Origin: Chlamydiifrater volucris
GTDB lineage: Bacteria > Chlamydiota > Chlamydiia > Chlamydiales > Chlamydiaceae
Reading direction: 5' to 3'
Assembly: GCF_902806995.1 (NCBI RefSeq)
Contig: NZ_LR777654.1
Span: forward strand, 1,133,354 to 1,197,353
Length of the DNA stretch: 64,000 nucleotides
The stretch's first letter is position 1. Every line of letters starts with the position of its first letter. The notes beneath the pieces were generated by a model. The model was not told where the DNA came from and searched no databases. It worked only from the letters and a program-made list of their open reading frames with translations. The position numbers and the translations under genes were made by a program. Of this stretch, positions 25,219 to 37,418 are shown piece by piece.

Positions 25219-27081
25219 TTAATTCATTTGATAAAGAGAAATTTTTGTCTCAGAAAGATGTTTAGTTTTTATTGCATCTTCAAATAGTTCAACGAGCGAA
25301 TTTCCTCGCACTGGATGCAACGAATCAGACAAAAAAGGAGCAATCTCCTCTGCAAGGTTTACAGTAAAACTTTCGCTTGCACTAACGATGATGATTGCAT
25401 CTTCAGAAGAAAGGACATGTTTAGAAGAGAACGAAATTTCTTTGCATGTAGAATTTTTTCTCAAAAAAATTTTAGGCTGAGTTTCTCCAAAAAAAGATAG
25501 GTCTACAGATTTCTCTTTAAGGTCGAAGTCAATGATGACAAAGCTTACTGAATGGTTTGCCGATACAAGCGTCTGAAGATTGGAGAAAATTTTGGATCCG
25601 ATTTCTTGAATATTTGAGGTCGTACTAGCTTCTGCTAGGAAGAGACTTTTTGCTGACAGAGCATATAAATATGAAGGTAGGCCCTTATCTGCAGAATATC
25701 CTATAGCTCCTACAAGATGAGGTTCAGAACTGGAATTTTCTCTTTTGATCCAGCCTTCGAAATGACCTCTTTGGGCAAGTTGATCTGATTTATTAGAAAA
25801 TTTTTGGATCCCGTCCTTAAACGAATAATGGGAAGAAAGTAAAGAGATCTGTAAAGACTGCAAAAGAGATAATTCGTTGCGTAAAGCTTGGTTAGCTCGC
25901 CATTCTTTATCTGCTTTTTCCATGGAAATAAGCAGTCTGAGCAGTGTGCAATTGAATACATTGCCGAGGTCATTAACCTCATAACCATACTTATCTGGTT
26001 CGAAACGAACATTATAGTTGCCCTTCCAAGCAGCTTCCATGCACGTTGTTAGTTCTTGTAAAGGTCTGCTAACTTTTTTGTTTAATCTTGTTAACAGGAA
26101 CGCCATTAAGGAGAAGGTGATAATGTAAAAAGTGATGATAATTATAGGTAATCGGAAGGTTGACAAAAGAAATTGAGATAATGGTAAGAGAGACAGTGTA
26201 TAAGTGTTCTCTATGGGCAGTTTATCTAATAGGAACCCTAGGTAATGTTTTCCATGGATTTTAGTTGCTACTAGTTTACTGTGTTTCATGAGCCTAGGCG
26301 TATAGATGGGAATAGCTGTAGATGGATCTTTAGATTTAATATTCGGAAATCCATCGACTGCGCTTTCAAAAGTATAAGGGAAATATTCAAAACCTAGCTC
26401 CTTAGGAAGAAATTCTGAGGAGCTTAGAAGGATTTCTCCTCGATGATTTACAAGTAAAATATCACCATGGGAAAGAGTGATATTTTGAAAAAGCTCCTTT
26501 TGTAGGTTTTTCAATTTCTGAAAAGAGATGAGGAACCCTGAGAGCGAACTCGTGGAAAATCCATTTTTTGGAGTATCTATTTCTTCGACTATGACAATAT
26601 AAGGGATTTTTTCCTCAGATTTCGCGTTAGATATGGTGGTGATAAATGTCATGCCAGCATATCTGAATAACTTACTCCTTAAAGAGTTTTTTTGAGAGAG
26701 ATTAAAGACAAATGGGTCGTTAGGGTTTTTTGCCCATACTTTGCCTGTTTTGCTATCTAATAAGCACAATTCAAAGGAATCAGAAACTTCAGATAGCTCG
26801 GAAGATACTGTGGAAAAGAGGGCCTGTTCTTGGGTTGAAACAGTAAGTTCTTTTAGAGCAATAGTATTTGCGATTCTTTCTAAGAATAATTTTTTAAATG
26901 ATAAAACCTTCTTTATTTCTAAGCTTAAGTTGGTTGCATGAGTTCGAAAACATTGCTCTGTCGAGTCCAAAGATTCAGAAAAAGAGAAGAGAGTGAAGAT
27001 TCCTAAGTTTAAAACTAAAGGAATAGGGATGATGATAAAAAGGAATAGTAAAATTCGACTAGTAAAAGTTTGTTTGGGCAT
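25219..27081 (-). CDS. Membrane sensor protein with degenerate PPM-phosphatase-like C-terminus (CT589-like)
   Basis: 620 residues built like its upstream neighbour RsbU: membrane helix 1 (about 10-32), a periplasmic sensor-like domain (about 33-300), helix 2 (about 305-330), a HAMP-like linker (about 330-385, with PLQELTTCMEAAWKGNYNVRF) and a C-terminal domain. The C-terminal domain (about 420-620) aligns in layout with SpoIIE/RsbU phosphatases, but the metal-binding GGDFFD, DxSGKG and YSDGVTEA motifs are absent. It is therefore probably a catalytically dead paralogue. Starts 6 bp after the rsbU stop. Role unknown; partner or antagonist of RsbU is plausible. Confidence 0.78.
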   Translation of the reverse strand: MPKQTFTSRILLFLFIIIPIPLVLNLGIFTLFSFSESLDSTEQCFRTHATNLSLEIKKVLSFKKLFLERIANTIALKELTVSTQEQALFSTVSSELSEVSDSFELCLLDSKTGKVWAKNPNDPFVFNLSQKNSLRSKLFRYAGMTFITTISNAKSEEKIPYIVIVEEIDTPKNGFSTSSLSGFLISFQKLKNLQKELFQNITLSHGDILLVNHRGEILLSSSEFLPKELGFEYFPYTFESAVDGFPNIKSKDPSTAIPIYTPRLMKHSKLVATKIHGKHYLGFLLDKLPIENTYTLSLLPLSQFLLSTFRLPIIIITFYIITFSLMAFLLTRLNKKVSRPLQELTTCMEAAWKGNYNVRFEPDKYGYEVNDLGNVFNCTLLRLLISMEKADKEWRANQALRNELSLLQSLQISLLSSHYSFKDGIQKFSNKSDQLAQRGHFEGWIKRENSSSEPHLVGAIGYSADKGLPSYLYALSAKSLFLAEASTTSNIQEIGSKIFSNLQTLVSANHSVSFVIIDFDLKEKSVDLSFFGETQPKIFLRKNSTCKEISFSSKHVLSSEDAIIIVSASESFTVNLAEEIAPFLSDSLHPVRGNSLVELFEDAIKTKHLSETKISLYQMN

Positions 27082-27087
27082 AGTTCT

Positions 27088-28959
27088 TTAGAGAAATTTA
27101 AAGATAAACAAAGTTATATCATCATGTTGGGGATGATCTTCAGCAAAGTTTTTAATTTCCGAAAGGATAGACGAGGAGAGCTCTTTGGGTGACAGTTTAT
27201 AATATCTTTCCAAGCATTGCTGTAATCTTTGCTCTCCGAACAAGAGATCTTTGTTATTATGGGCTTCTGTAACACCATCGGAATATAGTGTAATTACAGA
27301 ACCTTTTTGAGGTTTCAGTGTTGATACCGGAAATATGGGCACATCGGGAACAAATCCCAAGGCCATTCCTGGGTGATAAAGCGTTTGTATCACACCTTCT
27401 GGGGAGATATAATATCCGGGGTTGTGCCCACAAGAGTAGTAGTCGATGATTCCGGAAGAATGTGTGTATCGATAGATACATAGAGTGACAAACATGCCTG
27501 TTTCTTCTGTGAAAGGGAAAAAGGTTACAGCAGTTTTTTTTACTGCCTCTTCTATAGAAGATAGTTCCATGAGGAACGTCTTTAGCATATTCTTCAAAAA
27601 TAGAGAGTGCCCGCAAGCATTGACGCCCTTCCCTGAAGCATCGGCTATTACGACAAAAAATTGTGCTTGCTCGCCCTCACCTTTTACAAAAACATCAAAA
27701 AAGTCTCCTCCAACAGTAGTTGCTGGAGAAAAATTATAAGTGGTTGCTATTCCCGGATATGTGGGGATGGAGCTTGGCAAGAGGCTGCGTTGGGCTTGTT
27801 CTCCTAGTTGTAACTCTTGTAGAGCGGATTCTTTTTTGTGAAAGTTTTTTTCTGCCAGTTTTTGCTGAGTAGAGAGATTTTGGATGAGGTCATTGAAGAT
27901 AGTGCCCAATCGGTTAATTTCAAAACCAAATTTTGTTGCTGTGTAAGGGGTAGAATTGTCTACATAGCGAGTTTGAGTCATTACTGTGGCCAACTTGCGA
28001 ATAGGGTAGGAAAGAATTTTAGCTATGCTATAAGCGAATAATCCTCCCAAAACGATAAAAAGTAGATAAGCACAATATAGAAGTATTCTTATTTTCAATG
28101 GTTTTAGAAGTTGATCTCTAGGACAATAGGAAAGAAGAGAAATTTCAAGTTCTGGAATTTCTTCTATGAATCCCCACATTTCCTGGTTGCTATGGTGAAA
28201 TTTTATAAAAGAAGTACCTAGTTTCAAGGTGTCAATGGTTAAGTGTTTGGACGGTCGTATATTGGAGGAAGGTTTTGTCAGCTGGTGTAAAAAAAGAGTA
28301 GGATCAGAGGCTTTGATAATTAACCCATCTTGAGTGATGACAGCTGTTTGGATAATAAAGTTTTCTTGCTGACCGATTAGGAGATCTTGGAAAAATTTTT
28401 CTGCACTGTAAGTTGTTAATAATACTCCCTCTAATTTTTTAGAGAACTTATTATAAATATTAGATGAAGAGGAGACTACGATAGCTTTTTCAATATCTGA
28501 GTAAGACACTGAAATTTGAAAAGGTTCGTTCAAAGAAGTTTTTAGGGCTTGTTGTTGCCCAATTTTTTCTATCCGTGTTGAGGCTATAATGGAACCTGAT
28601 AGTGACGTAGGATGGCTACTTTCGAGATCAATTTTAATCAGAGATAGTTCGCTATATACTTCTTGAAATAAGTGGTGCATTTCCTGACTTAAAGATAGAT
28701 CTGGTGAAGAAGGGAAGCGTTCATCTAGATCTAAAGCATCAGATAAAAATGATAATGCATTTCTTGACAAAGGAACAATTTTAGTTACCGTCGAGACCTT
28801 GAATGCTGAATCTTCTCTTAGTACTGTGGCAGCGGAAGACAAGGTTTTTTGGTATCGGGACTTCGCCAGCAGGAAGATGTTTACCCCCAGAGGGGTAATT
28901 ATTGCCACGCTGCAGGCGAGCCAAAGGCGGAAACCTATCGTTCTTGTGAAGGGGATCAT
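27088..28959 (-). CDS. rsbU: RsbU-type membrane sensor serine phosphatase
   Basis: 623 residues: helix 1 (about 13-32), periplasmic sensor domain, helix 2 (about 298-320), HAMP linker (to about 375) and a PPM/SpoIIE phosphatase domain with GGDFFDVF, ADASGKGVNACGHSL, LYSDGVTEAHNN and a terminal DDITLFIF, so all metal ligands are present. It dephosphorylates the anti-anti-sigma factor RsbV in the RsbVW partner switch; in Chlamydia this has been linked to sigma-66 availability and TCA metabolites. Upstream of the CT589-like gene in one operon. CT588 orthologue. Confidence 0.93.
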   Translation of the reverse strand: MIPFTRTIGFRLWLACSVAIITPLGVNIFLLAKSRYQKTLSSAATVLREDSAFKVSTVTKIVPLSRNALSFLSDALDLDERFPSSPDLSLSQEMHHLFQEVYSELSLIKIDLESSHPTSLSGSIIASTRIEKIGQQQALKTSLNEPFQISVSYSDIEKAIVVSSSSNIYNKFSKKLEGVLLTTYSAEKFFQDLLIGQQENFIIQTAVITQDGLIIKASDPTLFLHQLTKPSSNIRPSKHLTIDTLKLGTSFIKFHHSNQEMWGFIEEIPELEISLLSYCPRDQLLKPLKIRILLYCAYLLFIVLGGLFAYSIAKILSYPIRKLATVMTQTRYVDNSTPYTATKFGFEINRLGTIFNDLIQNLSTQQKLAEKNFHKKESALQELQLGEQAQRSLLPSSIPTYPGIATTYNFSPATTVGGDFFDVFVKGEGEQAQFFVVIADASGKGVNACGHSLFLKNMLKTFLMELSSIEEAVKKTAVTFFPFTEETGMFVTLCIYRYTHSSGIIDYYSCGHNPGYYISPEGVIQTLYHPGMALGFVPDVPIFPVSTLKPQKGSVITLYSDGVTEAHNNKDLLFGEQRLQQCLERYYKLSPKELSSSILSEIKNFAEDHPQHDDITLFIFKFL

Positions 28960-28998
28960 ATCCGCATGATAGGAAAAGATAAAAAAAATAGTTAGAGG

Positions 28999-29031
28999 AA
29001 AAAGTTCGGAGTCTTTAAAAAAACTCCGAAC
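28999..29031 (-). terminator. Terminator of the thrS-eno gene run
   Basis: GTTCGGAGT (29004-29012) and ACTCCGAAC (29023-29031) form a perfect 9-bp GC-containing stem with a 10-nt loop. On the minus strand it is followed by a run of U (complement of AAAAA at 28999-29003). It sits directly after eno and before rsbU. Confidence 0.85.
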
Positions 29032-29058
29032 AGAGAAAAAATGAAGATAAAAGAAGCG

Positions 29059-30345
<1,287 letters not shown>

Positions 30346-30348
30346 TCA

Positions 30349-32331
30349 TCATTGTTTATACAACAAGAATTCCTTGTATTTTTGAACTAAATCTCTGTAG
30401 TAAGCCGCTTCTTCAAAAAGAAATTTTTGAGCAGCATCTTTCATTTGTTTTTCATATTTTTTTATGATTCTCTCCAGTTCTTCATTAGAGAGAACAGATA
30501 GATCTTCCTCCGATCCTTTATTTTTTGTCGTTTCTTTTTTAGGAATCAAAGAGGATGCAATTTCTTTGATGATAGGCTTAGGGACAATTCCATGTTTTTT
30601 ATTGTAGGCCTGTTGTATTTCTCTTCGCCTTTGAGTTTCTGTTAAAGTTTGAGATATGGATTCTGTTATCATATCGGCATAAAGAATTGCTTTGCCTGAA
30701 ACATTTCTTGCTGCCCTGCCGCAAAACTGCATAAGGGAAGAGAAACTTCTCAAAAACCCTTCTTTGTCTGCGTCTAGGATAGCGATCAAAGATACCTCAG
30801 GCAGGTCTATACCTTCCCTTAGCAGATTAACACCTATCAGGACATCAATGAACCCTTTTCTCAGATCAGCAAGGATTTCTGATCGTTCGGCGGTTTCTAT
30901 TCCTGAGTGCAGATACGCAGATCGAATATTTAAATTAGATAAGTAAGAAGCAATATCCTCAGCAAGTTTTTTTGTGAGGGATACAACGATGATTTTTTCG
31001 TGAAGATTTTTTTGTAAACGAGAACGGATTTCTTCTAATAAATCGTCAATTTGTCCTGTAGCCGCCCGAACCTCAATTTCTGGATCAGGAATTCCTGTGG
31101 GACGAATTACTTGTTCAACAATGAGCCCAGAACTTTTTGCTATCTCTTCTTCACCTGGGGTAGCGGAAACGTAAACAACCTTACGAAAATATTTGTAGGC
31201 TTCGTCAAAAGTTAAAGGTCTATTGTCATAAGCGGAAGGCAAACGAAATCCAAACTCTACCAAGGATTGCTTCCGGGATCTATCTCCGTGATACATAGCT
31301 CGAATTTGCGGTAAAGTTCTATGAGATTCATCAACAATTAACAAAAAATCTTTAGGGAAATAATCTAAGAGGCAACAAGGGGGAGAACCTGCTGGTAACC
31401 CTGTGAAATGCGAGGAGTAGTTCTCTATACCCTTACAAAAACCTATTTCCCTGATCATTTCCATATCATATTTTGTTCGATTGAAAAGGCGTTCCCTTTC
31501 TATCGGACGATCTTCGAAGAAAAGTAGCCTATCTTCCAGTTCTGCTGCAATGGATCGCAAAGCTTTTTCTCGCACTTCTTCAGGTGTGACGTAATGAGAG
31601 CCGGGGAATAAAGTAATTTCTTGTAAAGTTTTGATGAGAGAGAAGTTAGCAGGGTGTAAAAGAAGAATAGTTTCTAATTCGTCATCACAAAACTCTAAGC
31701 GTAAAGAATACTGAGTGTCATAAGCAGGAACTATATCTAAAATACTTCCTGTCTCCCTAAAGGATCCCCTTTCAGGAACGGTGTCTGTAGCTCGATAGTG
31801 CATCTCCGCAAGCTGAGTTAACAACTGATCTCTGGGGTACGTGTGGCCTACGTGAAAGGAAATACTCATTGCCAAATAATACTCTGGAGATCCTATGCCG
31901 TAAATACAGGAAACAGAGGCAACGATAATGGTATCTTTCCTAGAAAGCAACGAGCGTGTAGCTGAAAGTCTGAGTTTATCTATTTCATCATTTATCAGAA
32001 GGCTTTTTTCTATGTAAGTGTCACTTCGCGCAATGTAGGCTTCTGGCTGGTAGTAATCGTAGTACGAAACGAAATACTCGACGGCATTAGTAGGGAAGAA
32101 TTCTTTAAATTCCAAATACAACTGAGCCGCTAATGTTTTGTTATGAGCGAGAACAAGGGTAGGAAGACCTATTTGAGTTATGACGTTGGCAACAGTGAAC
32201 GTTTTTCCCGACCCCGTAACGCCTTTGAGGACTTGTGCAGGCCTTCCTGCTTGCAAGCCTTCCACCAAAGATTTTATGGCTTCTGGTTGGTCTCCGCAAG
32301 GGGAATAAGAACTATTGAGCGAGAAACCCAT
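30349..32331 (-). CDS. uvrB: UvrABC system protein B
   Basis: 660-residue helicase-like damage verifier of nucleotide excision repair. Walker [10 protein letters not shown] (about 38-46), the beta-hairpin that clamps DNA around [10 protein letters not shown] (about 90-99), helicase motifs including DESHRTLPQ, and [24 protein letters not shown] and QFCGRAARN. The C-terminal UVR domain (about 620-655) binds UvrC. Lies 9 bp after trpS and 15 bp before eno. CT586 orthologue. Confidence 0.97.
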   Translation of the reverse strand: MGFSLNSSYSPCGDQPEAIKSLVEGLQAGRPAQVLKGVTGSGKTFTVANVITQIGLPTLVLAHNKTLAAQLYLEFKEFFPTNAVEYFVSYYDYYQPEAYIARSDTYIEKSLLINDEIDKLRLSATRSLLSRKDTIIVASVSCIYGIGSPEYYLAMSISFHVGHTYPRDQLLTQLAEMHYRATDTVPERGSFRETGSILDIVPAYDTQYSLRLEFCDDELETILLLHPANFSLIKTLQEITLFPGSHYVTPEEVREKALRSIAAELEDRLLFFEDRPIERERLFNRTKYDMEMIREIGFCKGIENYSSHFTGLPAGSPPCCLLDYFPKDFLLIVDESHRTLPQIRAMYHGDRSRKQSLVEFGFRLPSAYDNRPLTFDEAYKYFRKVVYVSATPGEEEIAKSSGLIVEQVIRPTGIPDPEIEVRAATGQIDDLLEEIRSRLQKNLHEKIIVVSLTKKLAEDIASYLSNLNIRSAYLHSGIETAERSEILADLRKGFIDVLIGVNLLREGIDLPEVSLIAILDADKEGFLRSFSSLMQFCGRAARNVSGKAILYADMITESISQTLTETQRRREIQQAYNKKHGIVPKPIIKEIASSLIPKKETTKNKGSEEDLSVLSNEELERIIKKYEKQMKDAAQKFLFEEAAYYRDLVQKYKEFLLYKQ

Positions 32332-32340
32332 GAAATCTTT

Positions 32341-33378
32341 TTACCGATTGAAGAGCAGCTGGTGCCAGTGTCTGCTAAATCCTATAGCTTCACGGACTTC
32401 AGCCATTGTTTCTTTAGCTATTTTGGACATTGTTTCTGTCCCTTTGGCTACAGCTTCTTTTATGAGAACTGGGTTGGCTAGCAGAGCTTCACGCTTTTCT
32501 CTGAAGGGAGACAGAAACTTAATTATTTCTTCTGCTAAACGATCTTTGACTTCAATATCCTTGATACAGCCTCTTCGATATCGCTCTTTAAATTCACTAA
32601 CCTCATCAGGATCGGAATTAAACAGATCATGGTAAATGAACACGGGATTGCCTTCTACTCGACCAGGGGTTGTTGCGTGGATGCGATTAGGATCCGTGTA
32701 CATGCTACGCACTTTCTTACGTATAGCAGTGTCGTCATCGCTTAAAAATATGGCGTTATTAGCAGATTTGCTCATTTTTCCCTGACCGTCAATGCCTACC
32801 AGGGATGACAACTCTCCTTGCAAAACTTGAGGCTCGGGGAAAATGCTTCCGTATAACCGATTAAATTTTCTGGCGATATCCCTCGTAAGCTCTATATGGG
32901 ACTCGTTATCTTTGCCTACAGGAACAACTTGGGCTTTAGCTAACAAGATGTCAGCACTCTGTAGGACAGGGTAGCCTGCCAAACCAAAAGGAATGCTGGC
33001 CTCGTCTATGGCGGCATTAGCAGCCATCTCCTTAATGCTAGGAATTACTGTTAACCGATTCAGGGACACTAACATAGAGAGCAACAACTGCAATTCATAA
33101 ATTTCGGGGATGGCTGATTGCAAATACAGCGTGGTTTTATCTGGATCTATACCGACTGCCAACCAGTCCGCTACAACATCATGGATATGCTGGTCTATTA
33201 GGGCTAGATCTTCTTTCCGTTGCTTAGTTGTTAGACAGTGTAGATCTGCTATTAGCAAAAAACAAGAGTAACGCTCGTCACCTTGCAAGGCCAGGCGACT
33301 CTTCAAAGACCCCACCCAGTGTCCAAGATGAAGCTTTCCCGTGGGTCTATCGCCTGTCAATACACGAATTTTTTTCAT
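32341..33378 (-). CDS. trpS: Tryptophanyl-tRNA synthetase
   Basis: Class I aminoacyl-tRNA synthetase. I start at ATG 33378 (345 residues), since [19 protein letters not shown] is the family N-terminus; a TTG extension to 33414 would run inside the CT584-like gene. The HIGH-like box is HLGHW (about 16-20) and the second signature is KMSKS within [12 protein letters not shown] (about 203). No clear ribosome binding site precedes the ATG, which is only 7 nt after the previous stop, so coupling is likely. CT585 orthologue. Confidence 0.95.
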   Translation of the reverse strand: MKKIRVLTGDRPTGKLHLGHWVGSLKSRLALQGDERYSCFLLIADLHCLTTKQRKEDLALIDQHIHDVVADWLAVGIDPDKTTLYLQSAIPEIYELQLLLSMLVSLNRLTVIPSIKEMAANAAIDEASIPFGLAGYPVLQSADILLAKAQVVPVGKDNESHIELTRDIARKFNRLYGSIFPEPQVLQGELSSLVGIDGQGKMSKSANNAIFLSDDDTAIRKKVRSMYTDPNRIHATTPGRVEGNPVFIYHDLFNSDPDEVSEFKERYRRGCIKDIEVKDRLAEEIIKFLSPFREKREALLANPVLIKEAVAKGTETMSKIAKETMAEVREAIGFSRHWHQLLFNR

Positions 33379-33385
33379 TGAGGAG

Positions 33386-33943
33386 TTATTTAAGGCTTTT
33401 TGATAATTCTTCAAGATAATTCTTTAGAGACAAGATATCCTCGCTAATCTCTGCAAGATTTTTTTCCCCAGCAGGATTCTTCTGTGCTTCCATGAGACGC
33501 GCAATGAAATGGCGGATAAGGTGACAAGTATTTTGAACATCCGTCATAAGTAAAAACTCTTGACCATCCACTCTAGCCAACCTGTTCAAAAAAACGCAAC
33601 GATCTTGTTGGGCTATCATATCGGAAGTGACAAAATTAATGAATTCCCCGCGTTCATGGACATCCTTAGCCACTCGAATGGGCATCATGAACTCACTGAT
33701 GAGCGCGTGAGCAGCAGTTTGTTGCTTGGCCGGCAGTTCTTTTGTTAATTTTCCATTAATAAGGAGTTCAAAGAAAAAGTTTGCCTTTTCCTGGTCATTT
33801 TCTGAGCAATTGAAAACAACATTCTGCACTTCACGAAAAGTTGTGTACCCGACAGGAGTGGCGAAGATCCGCTTCAAGTTCCCTTCAATGAGAAGAAAAA
33901 CATTGTCTTCCAAAGCAATCTGGTTTGCGGTCTTTTGTGCCAT
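33386..33943 (-). CDS. CT584-like protein, candidate type III secretion needle-tip protein
   Basis: 185 residues, no signal peptide, mostly helical at the ends with a mixed central part. Orthologue of CT584, a chlamydial hexameric protein proposed by structural work to be the type III needle-tip or a related component; the assignment is debated. Two cysteines (in FNCSEN and NTCHLI) and another in DRCVFL. It is embedded between the pGP6-D-like gene (9 bp upstream) and trpS (7 bp downstream), away from other type III genes. Confidence 0.8.
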   Translation of the reverse strand: MAQKTANQIALEDNVFLLIEGNLKRIFATPVGYTTFREVQNVVFNCSENDQEKANFFFELLINGKLTKELPAKQQTAAHALISEFMMPIRVAKDVHERGEFINFVTSDMIAQQDRCVFLNRLARVDGQEFLLMTDVQNTCHLIRHFIARLMEAQKNPAGEKNLAEISEDILSLKNYLEELSKSLK

Positions 33944-33952
33944 ATCTATCTC

Positions 33953-34720
33953 CTAGTCGTCTGAAGTAAGCCCATTTGTAATCGTTTCAAGCTTTTTTAG
34001 CAATTTATTAAGCTTAGAGAATTTTTGTTTGGAAGCTTTCTGGGGCGTTTCTTGCAATAGTAAGGAGGCTTTTTCTAAATGTTTTATTGCTGCGGAGAGA
34101 AGGCATGTTCTTCGAGCATCAGATTCCTCTAAAGGAAATTCCCTGCGGATTAAAGATAAAATTTGATCTTTAGTTTCTCCGCAGTAGTTGCGAATGATTT
34201 CCTCCTTCTTTTCCTTCGAGCCATTACGAGAAGCTAAAGTGTAGAGAGCTTGCTTGGGCATTTTTTCAGCTTCTTTTTTTAGGGCGTCCGGAAGGGAACT
34301 ATAAAGCTCGTAATAGACTAGAAAATTATAAGGAGTTTGCCTATTGCCGTAAGCAAACAATAACCAGGCAGAAAAAGCGCCTTCACGATATTTTTTTAGG
34401 AGCTCTCTTGCCTTGCTAATGCGCTCCCCGTGTAACAGAATAGCTTGTCTATGAATTTCTTTGACTTCTGCTGACAGGGAAAGCAGAGTCGGGAGGTCTG
34501 AGGTTTTTTCTGAAGAGTTTTCTTTCGGGGAGTATTTTGTAAGAATATGTTGCAGATGATCACAGTCTTCTTGGGAGAGCTGTCTTGTTTGAAAAATCCC
34601 AGAGAAAGGGGATAAATCTCCTTCTATCCGTTTATGAACAAGATCGCGCATCTTTTGAGATCTTTGATCATTGGGCTTTTTTTTAAACCTGCCCTCGAGA
34701 ATAGTCTTCAAATTTGTCAT
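33953..34720 (-). CDS. Chromosomal homologue of plasmid protein pGP6-D (CT583-like)
   Basis: 255-residue Chlamydia-specific protein. The middle (about 85-190) has EIHRQAILLHGERISKAREL, FLVYYELYSSLP and ALYTLASRNGSKEKKEEIIRNYCG, similar in my memory to the plasmid-encoded pGP6-D. Highly basic and helical. It follows parA after 7 bp, as pGP6-D follows pGP5-D (ParA-like) on the plasmid, so the pair seems to be a chromosomal copy of a plasmid module. Function unknown; a ParB-like or regulatory partner of the ParA is a reasonable inference. Confidence 0.82.
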   Translation of the reverse strand: MTNLKTILEGRFKKKPNDQRSQKMRDLVHKRIEGDLSPFSGIFQTRQLSQEDCDHLQHILTKYSPKENSSEKTSDLPTLLSLSAEVKEIHRQAILLHGERISKARELLKKYREGAFSAWLLFAYGNRQTPYNFLVYYELYSSLPDALKKEAEKMPKQALYTLASRNGSKEKKEEIIRNYCGETKDQILSLIRREFPLEESDARRTCLLSAAIKHLEKASLLLQETPQKASKQKFSKLNKLLKKLETITNGLTSDD

Positions 34721-34727
34721 GTGATAG

Positions 34728-35492
34728 CTAATCCTTTAGGAGAGATAACAATTCATCTGTTAGCTCTAAATAATCCGCTGAAGCTCTCCCTGCAGGAGCC
34801 GTTACAAACACGGGTTTGCCTCGTATAGCGGCCTCAGATACTGTAATGTCCCTACGAACTTTAGCATTTAAAAGTTTCCCTGGGAAAGTTTTTTGAATCA
34901 GCTGGGTGAAAGCTTCGTTATTTTTTCCTCTATGGTTCCAGAAAGATAGAGCCACTCCTAGAACAGACAGAGGGTGTCTTGAAGATATTCCACTAATGAA
35001 ATCTGCCAATCTCTCTAATCCCTTTACGCTGTAGAATTCTGGAGTGGCACATATGAGGGCATAGTTCGCAGCGATTAACGCGGACTCTGTTAACCAGCAA
35101 AGGGAGGGAGGGGTATCGATGATGACATAGTCATAAGAGGACTCCAATTTAAGCAAAACATGCTTCAGCCTTTCGTGAGAGTACCTATCCGCAGCTAGAT
35201 TGCCAGAAACTTCTATGCGTTCCAACCAAGTGTCAGCCGGAATTAAATCCATGTTGGTATCTTCTATAGGCCTAATAACTTCTGAAACGTCCTTTTCTCC
35301 TTGCAAGACAACAGCTAGGCTGTCGTGACAATCTGGGTCTAACCCCAGTCCTGCGGTGAGATTTGCCTGGGCATCAAAGTCTATAAGCAACACCCGAGCT
35401 TTGTGATACGTTGCTAAAGCAGCGCCCAGATGCAACGCTGTTGATGTCTTTGCTGTTCCGCCTTTGAAGCTGTTTACGGCGATAGTTTTCAT
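34728..35492 (-). CDS. parA: ParA-family ATPase (pGP5-D-like chromosomal copy)
   Basis: 254-residue deviant-Walker ATPase. P-loop KGGTAKTST with signature Lys at residues 10-18, Walker A' LLIDFDAQANLTAGLG (about 35-50) and Walker B YVIIDTPPSL (about 122-131). Family members segregate DNA or place protein complexes. No canonical ParB gene is adjacent; the pGP6-D-like protein takes that place. In C. trachomatis CT582. Starts 12 bp after thrS. Confidence 0.9.
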   Translation of the reverse strand: MKTIAVNSFKGGTAKTSTALHLGAALATYHKARVLLIDFDAQANLTAGLGLDPDCHDSLAVVLQGEKDVSEVIRPIEDTNMDLIPADTWLERIEVSGNLAADRYSHERLKHVLLKLESSYDYVIIDTPPSLCWLTESALIAANYALICATPEFYSVKGLERLADFISGISSRHPLSVLGVALSFWNHRGKNNEAFTQLIQKTFPGKLLNAKVRRDITVSEAAIRGKPVFVTAPAGRASADYLELTDELLSLLKD

Positions 35493-35504
35493 ATCTCTCC
35501 TTGT

Positions 35505-37418
35505 CTAGATCAAAGCATGGAGGCTTTTGTTGTCTCTTTCTAAGCTAATAACAGAGATGAATTCTTCAAGATTTTTCTCGCCGATAACACGATTGTCTCT
35601 GGTTCGGATAGAAATCGTCTGATTTTCACACTCTTTGTCCCCTAAAGTTAACATATAGTTGACTTGCATATTTTGTGCGTTACGGATTTTTTTGCTTACA
35701 GACTCGTTAGAATCATCCAATGTAGCTATAATATTTTGTTCGTGGAGTTTTTGTAATACAATTTTACCAAAATCGGCATGTCTGTCAGCAACGGTGACAA
35801 TGCGGACTTGCTCTGGACTTAGCCACAAAGGAAACCTTCCTTTGAAATGTTCTATGAGTATTCCTAAGAATCGCTCTATCGAACCGAATAAGGCTCGGTG
35901 TAGCATGATGGGGACTTGTTTTTTCCCTTCTGAGTCTGTGTAATTTAAATCGAAGCGTTCGGGGAGAAACATATCCAACTGAATTGTTCCGCATTGCCAT
36001 GTTCGGCCAATAGCATCTTTAACATGAATATCTATCTTTGGACCGTAAAAAGCGCCTTCTCCAGGGCTTATTTTGAATTCTTTGCCACAGGACTGAAGAG
36101 CTCGAGTTAGAGCTTGAGTTGCTAGTTCCCAAATTTCATCGCTGCCGATAGTGCTTTTCTCGGGTTTTGTAGATAATTCTAAGTGGTAATCTAATCCGAA
36201 TGTCCCATACAATTTTTCTACCAATTGCAGAATGGCTAGCGTTTCATTTTCCACTTGTTCTGTTGTTAAGAACACGTGGGCATCGTCTTGATGAAAGCTC
36301 CGTACACGCATTAAGCCGGACAAAGCTCCGGACGCTTCTTGTCGATGAACGTGACCTATTTCTGCTACTCGTAAAGGAAAGTCTCGGTAACTGTGCAGAG
36401 ATGTTTTATAATACAACATACATCCAGGACAATTCATAGGTTTGATAGCATAGTCATCGTTGTCTATGGACAGAGTGTACATATTTTCTGAATAGTTTTC
36501 CCAGTGGCCGGAAATTTCCCATAGTTTTCTATTCAGTAGTTGGGGAGTTTTTATTTGTAGGTACCCAGCATTTTTGTGGAGGTCTTTCCAAAATTGTATT
36601 AAAGCATCCCAAACGATCATTCCTCTAGGGTGAAAGAAAGGCATTCCTGGAGAAAAGTCTTGCTGAGAGAATAAGTCCAAACGAGATCCTAATACTCTGT
36701 GATCTCTCTTTTTAGCTTCTTCCAAAAATTGCAAATGAGCGCGTAATTCTTTCGTAGTTGGGAAAGATATGCCATAAACGCGCACTAAGGATGCCTTGGA
36801 GGGGTCCCCACGCCAATAGGCTGCGGAAGTTTTTAAGAGTTTAAAGGCTTTTATTAGTTTGGTTGATGGAAGATGGGGACCTCTACAAAGATCAAAAAAC
36901 TCTCCTTGGCGGTATCCTGTGATGGAGGAGTCTTCGGAGAGTTCGGCAATGAGTTCCTTTTTAAAGGGATTATTGGGAAAGGCCTGTGAGGCTTCCACCT
37001 TGTTGGAAAAAACTTCTCTCCGTATGGACAAAGATTCTGCGACAATTTCTGCCATAACGGCCTCTATTTTTGGAAAATCTAATTCGCTTATGGAGACATT
37101 AGCAAAATCATAATAGAACCCCTGCTCAATCACTGGGCCAATAGTTGGTTGTGCTTGGGGCCACAACCTAAGCACTGCTTGAGCCAGTAGATGTGCTGAG
37201 GAGTGAAGAAAAATTTCTCTTCCTTCAGGGTCATCAAGAAATATGAATCGGATATCATCGTTGGGAGCGAGCACCGTAGAAAGATCTTTTAGCACTCCAT
37301 TAACGGAAACGCCCACAATTTGGGAGAAATTTGAAGGGTGAACGGTTTTTGCAAAATCTGCTGCTGTAGAGTTTTCTGCTACTTGGTAAGTTTGCTCTTT
37401 ATGAAGAACCGTTGTCAT
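35505..37418 (-). CDS. thrS: Threonyl-tRNA synthetase
   Basis: 637 residues from ATG 37418; an ATG at 37427 would add three. Domains: TGS (about 1-60), editing SAD-like domain with [11 protein letters not shown] (about 72), class II catalytic core with zinc ligands and motif 2 ([36 protein letters not shown]), motif 3 ([13 protein letters not shown]) and the anticodon domain to the end. First gene in the thrS-to-eno run, divergent from the EamA gene over 236 bp with no other feature I can support. CT581 orthologue. Confidence 0.96.
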   Translation of the reverse strand: MTTVLHKEQTYQVAENSTAADFAKTVHPSNFSQIVGVSVNGVLKDLSTVLAPNDDIRFIFLDDPEGREIFLHSSAHLLAQAVLRLWPQAQPTIGPVIEQGFYYDFANVSISELDFPKIEAVMAEIVAESLSIRREVFSNKVEASQAFPNNPFKKELIAELSEDSSITGYRQGEFFDLCRGPHLPSTKLIKAFKLLKTSAAYWRGDPSKASLVRVYGISFPTTKELRAHLQFLEEAKKRDHRVLGSRLDLFSQQDFSPGMPFFHPRGMIVWDALIQFWKDLHKNAGYLQIKTPQLLNRKLWEISGHWENYSENMYTLSIDNDDYAIKPMNCPGCMLYYKTSLHSYRDFPLRVAEIGHVHRQEASGALSGLMRVRSFHQDDAHVFLTTEQVENETLAILQLVEKLYGTFGLDYHLELSTKPEKSTIGSDEIWELATQALTRALQSCGKEFKISPGEGAFYGPKIDIHVKDAIGRTWQCGTIQLDMFLPERFDLNYTDSEGKKQVPIMLHRALFGSIERFLGILIEHFKGRFPLWLSPEQVRIVTVADRHADFGKIVLQKLHEQNIIATLDDSNESVSKKIRNAQNMQVNYMLTLGDKECENQTISIRTRDNRVIGEKNLEEFISVISLERDNKSLHALI

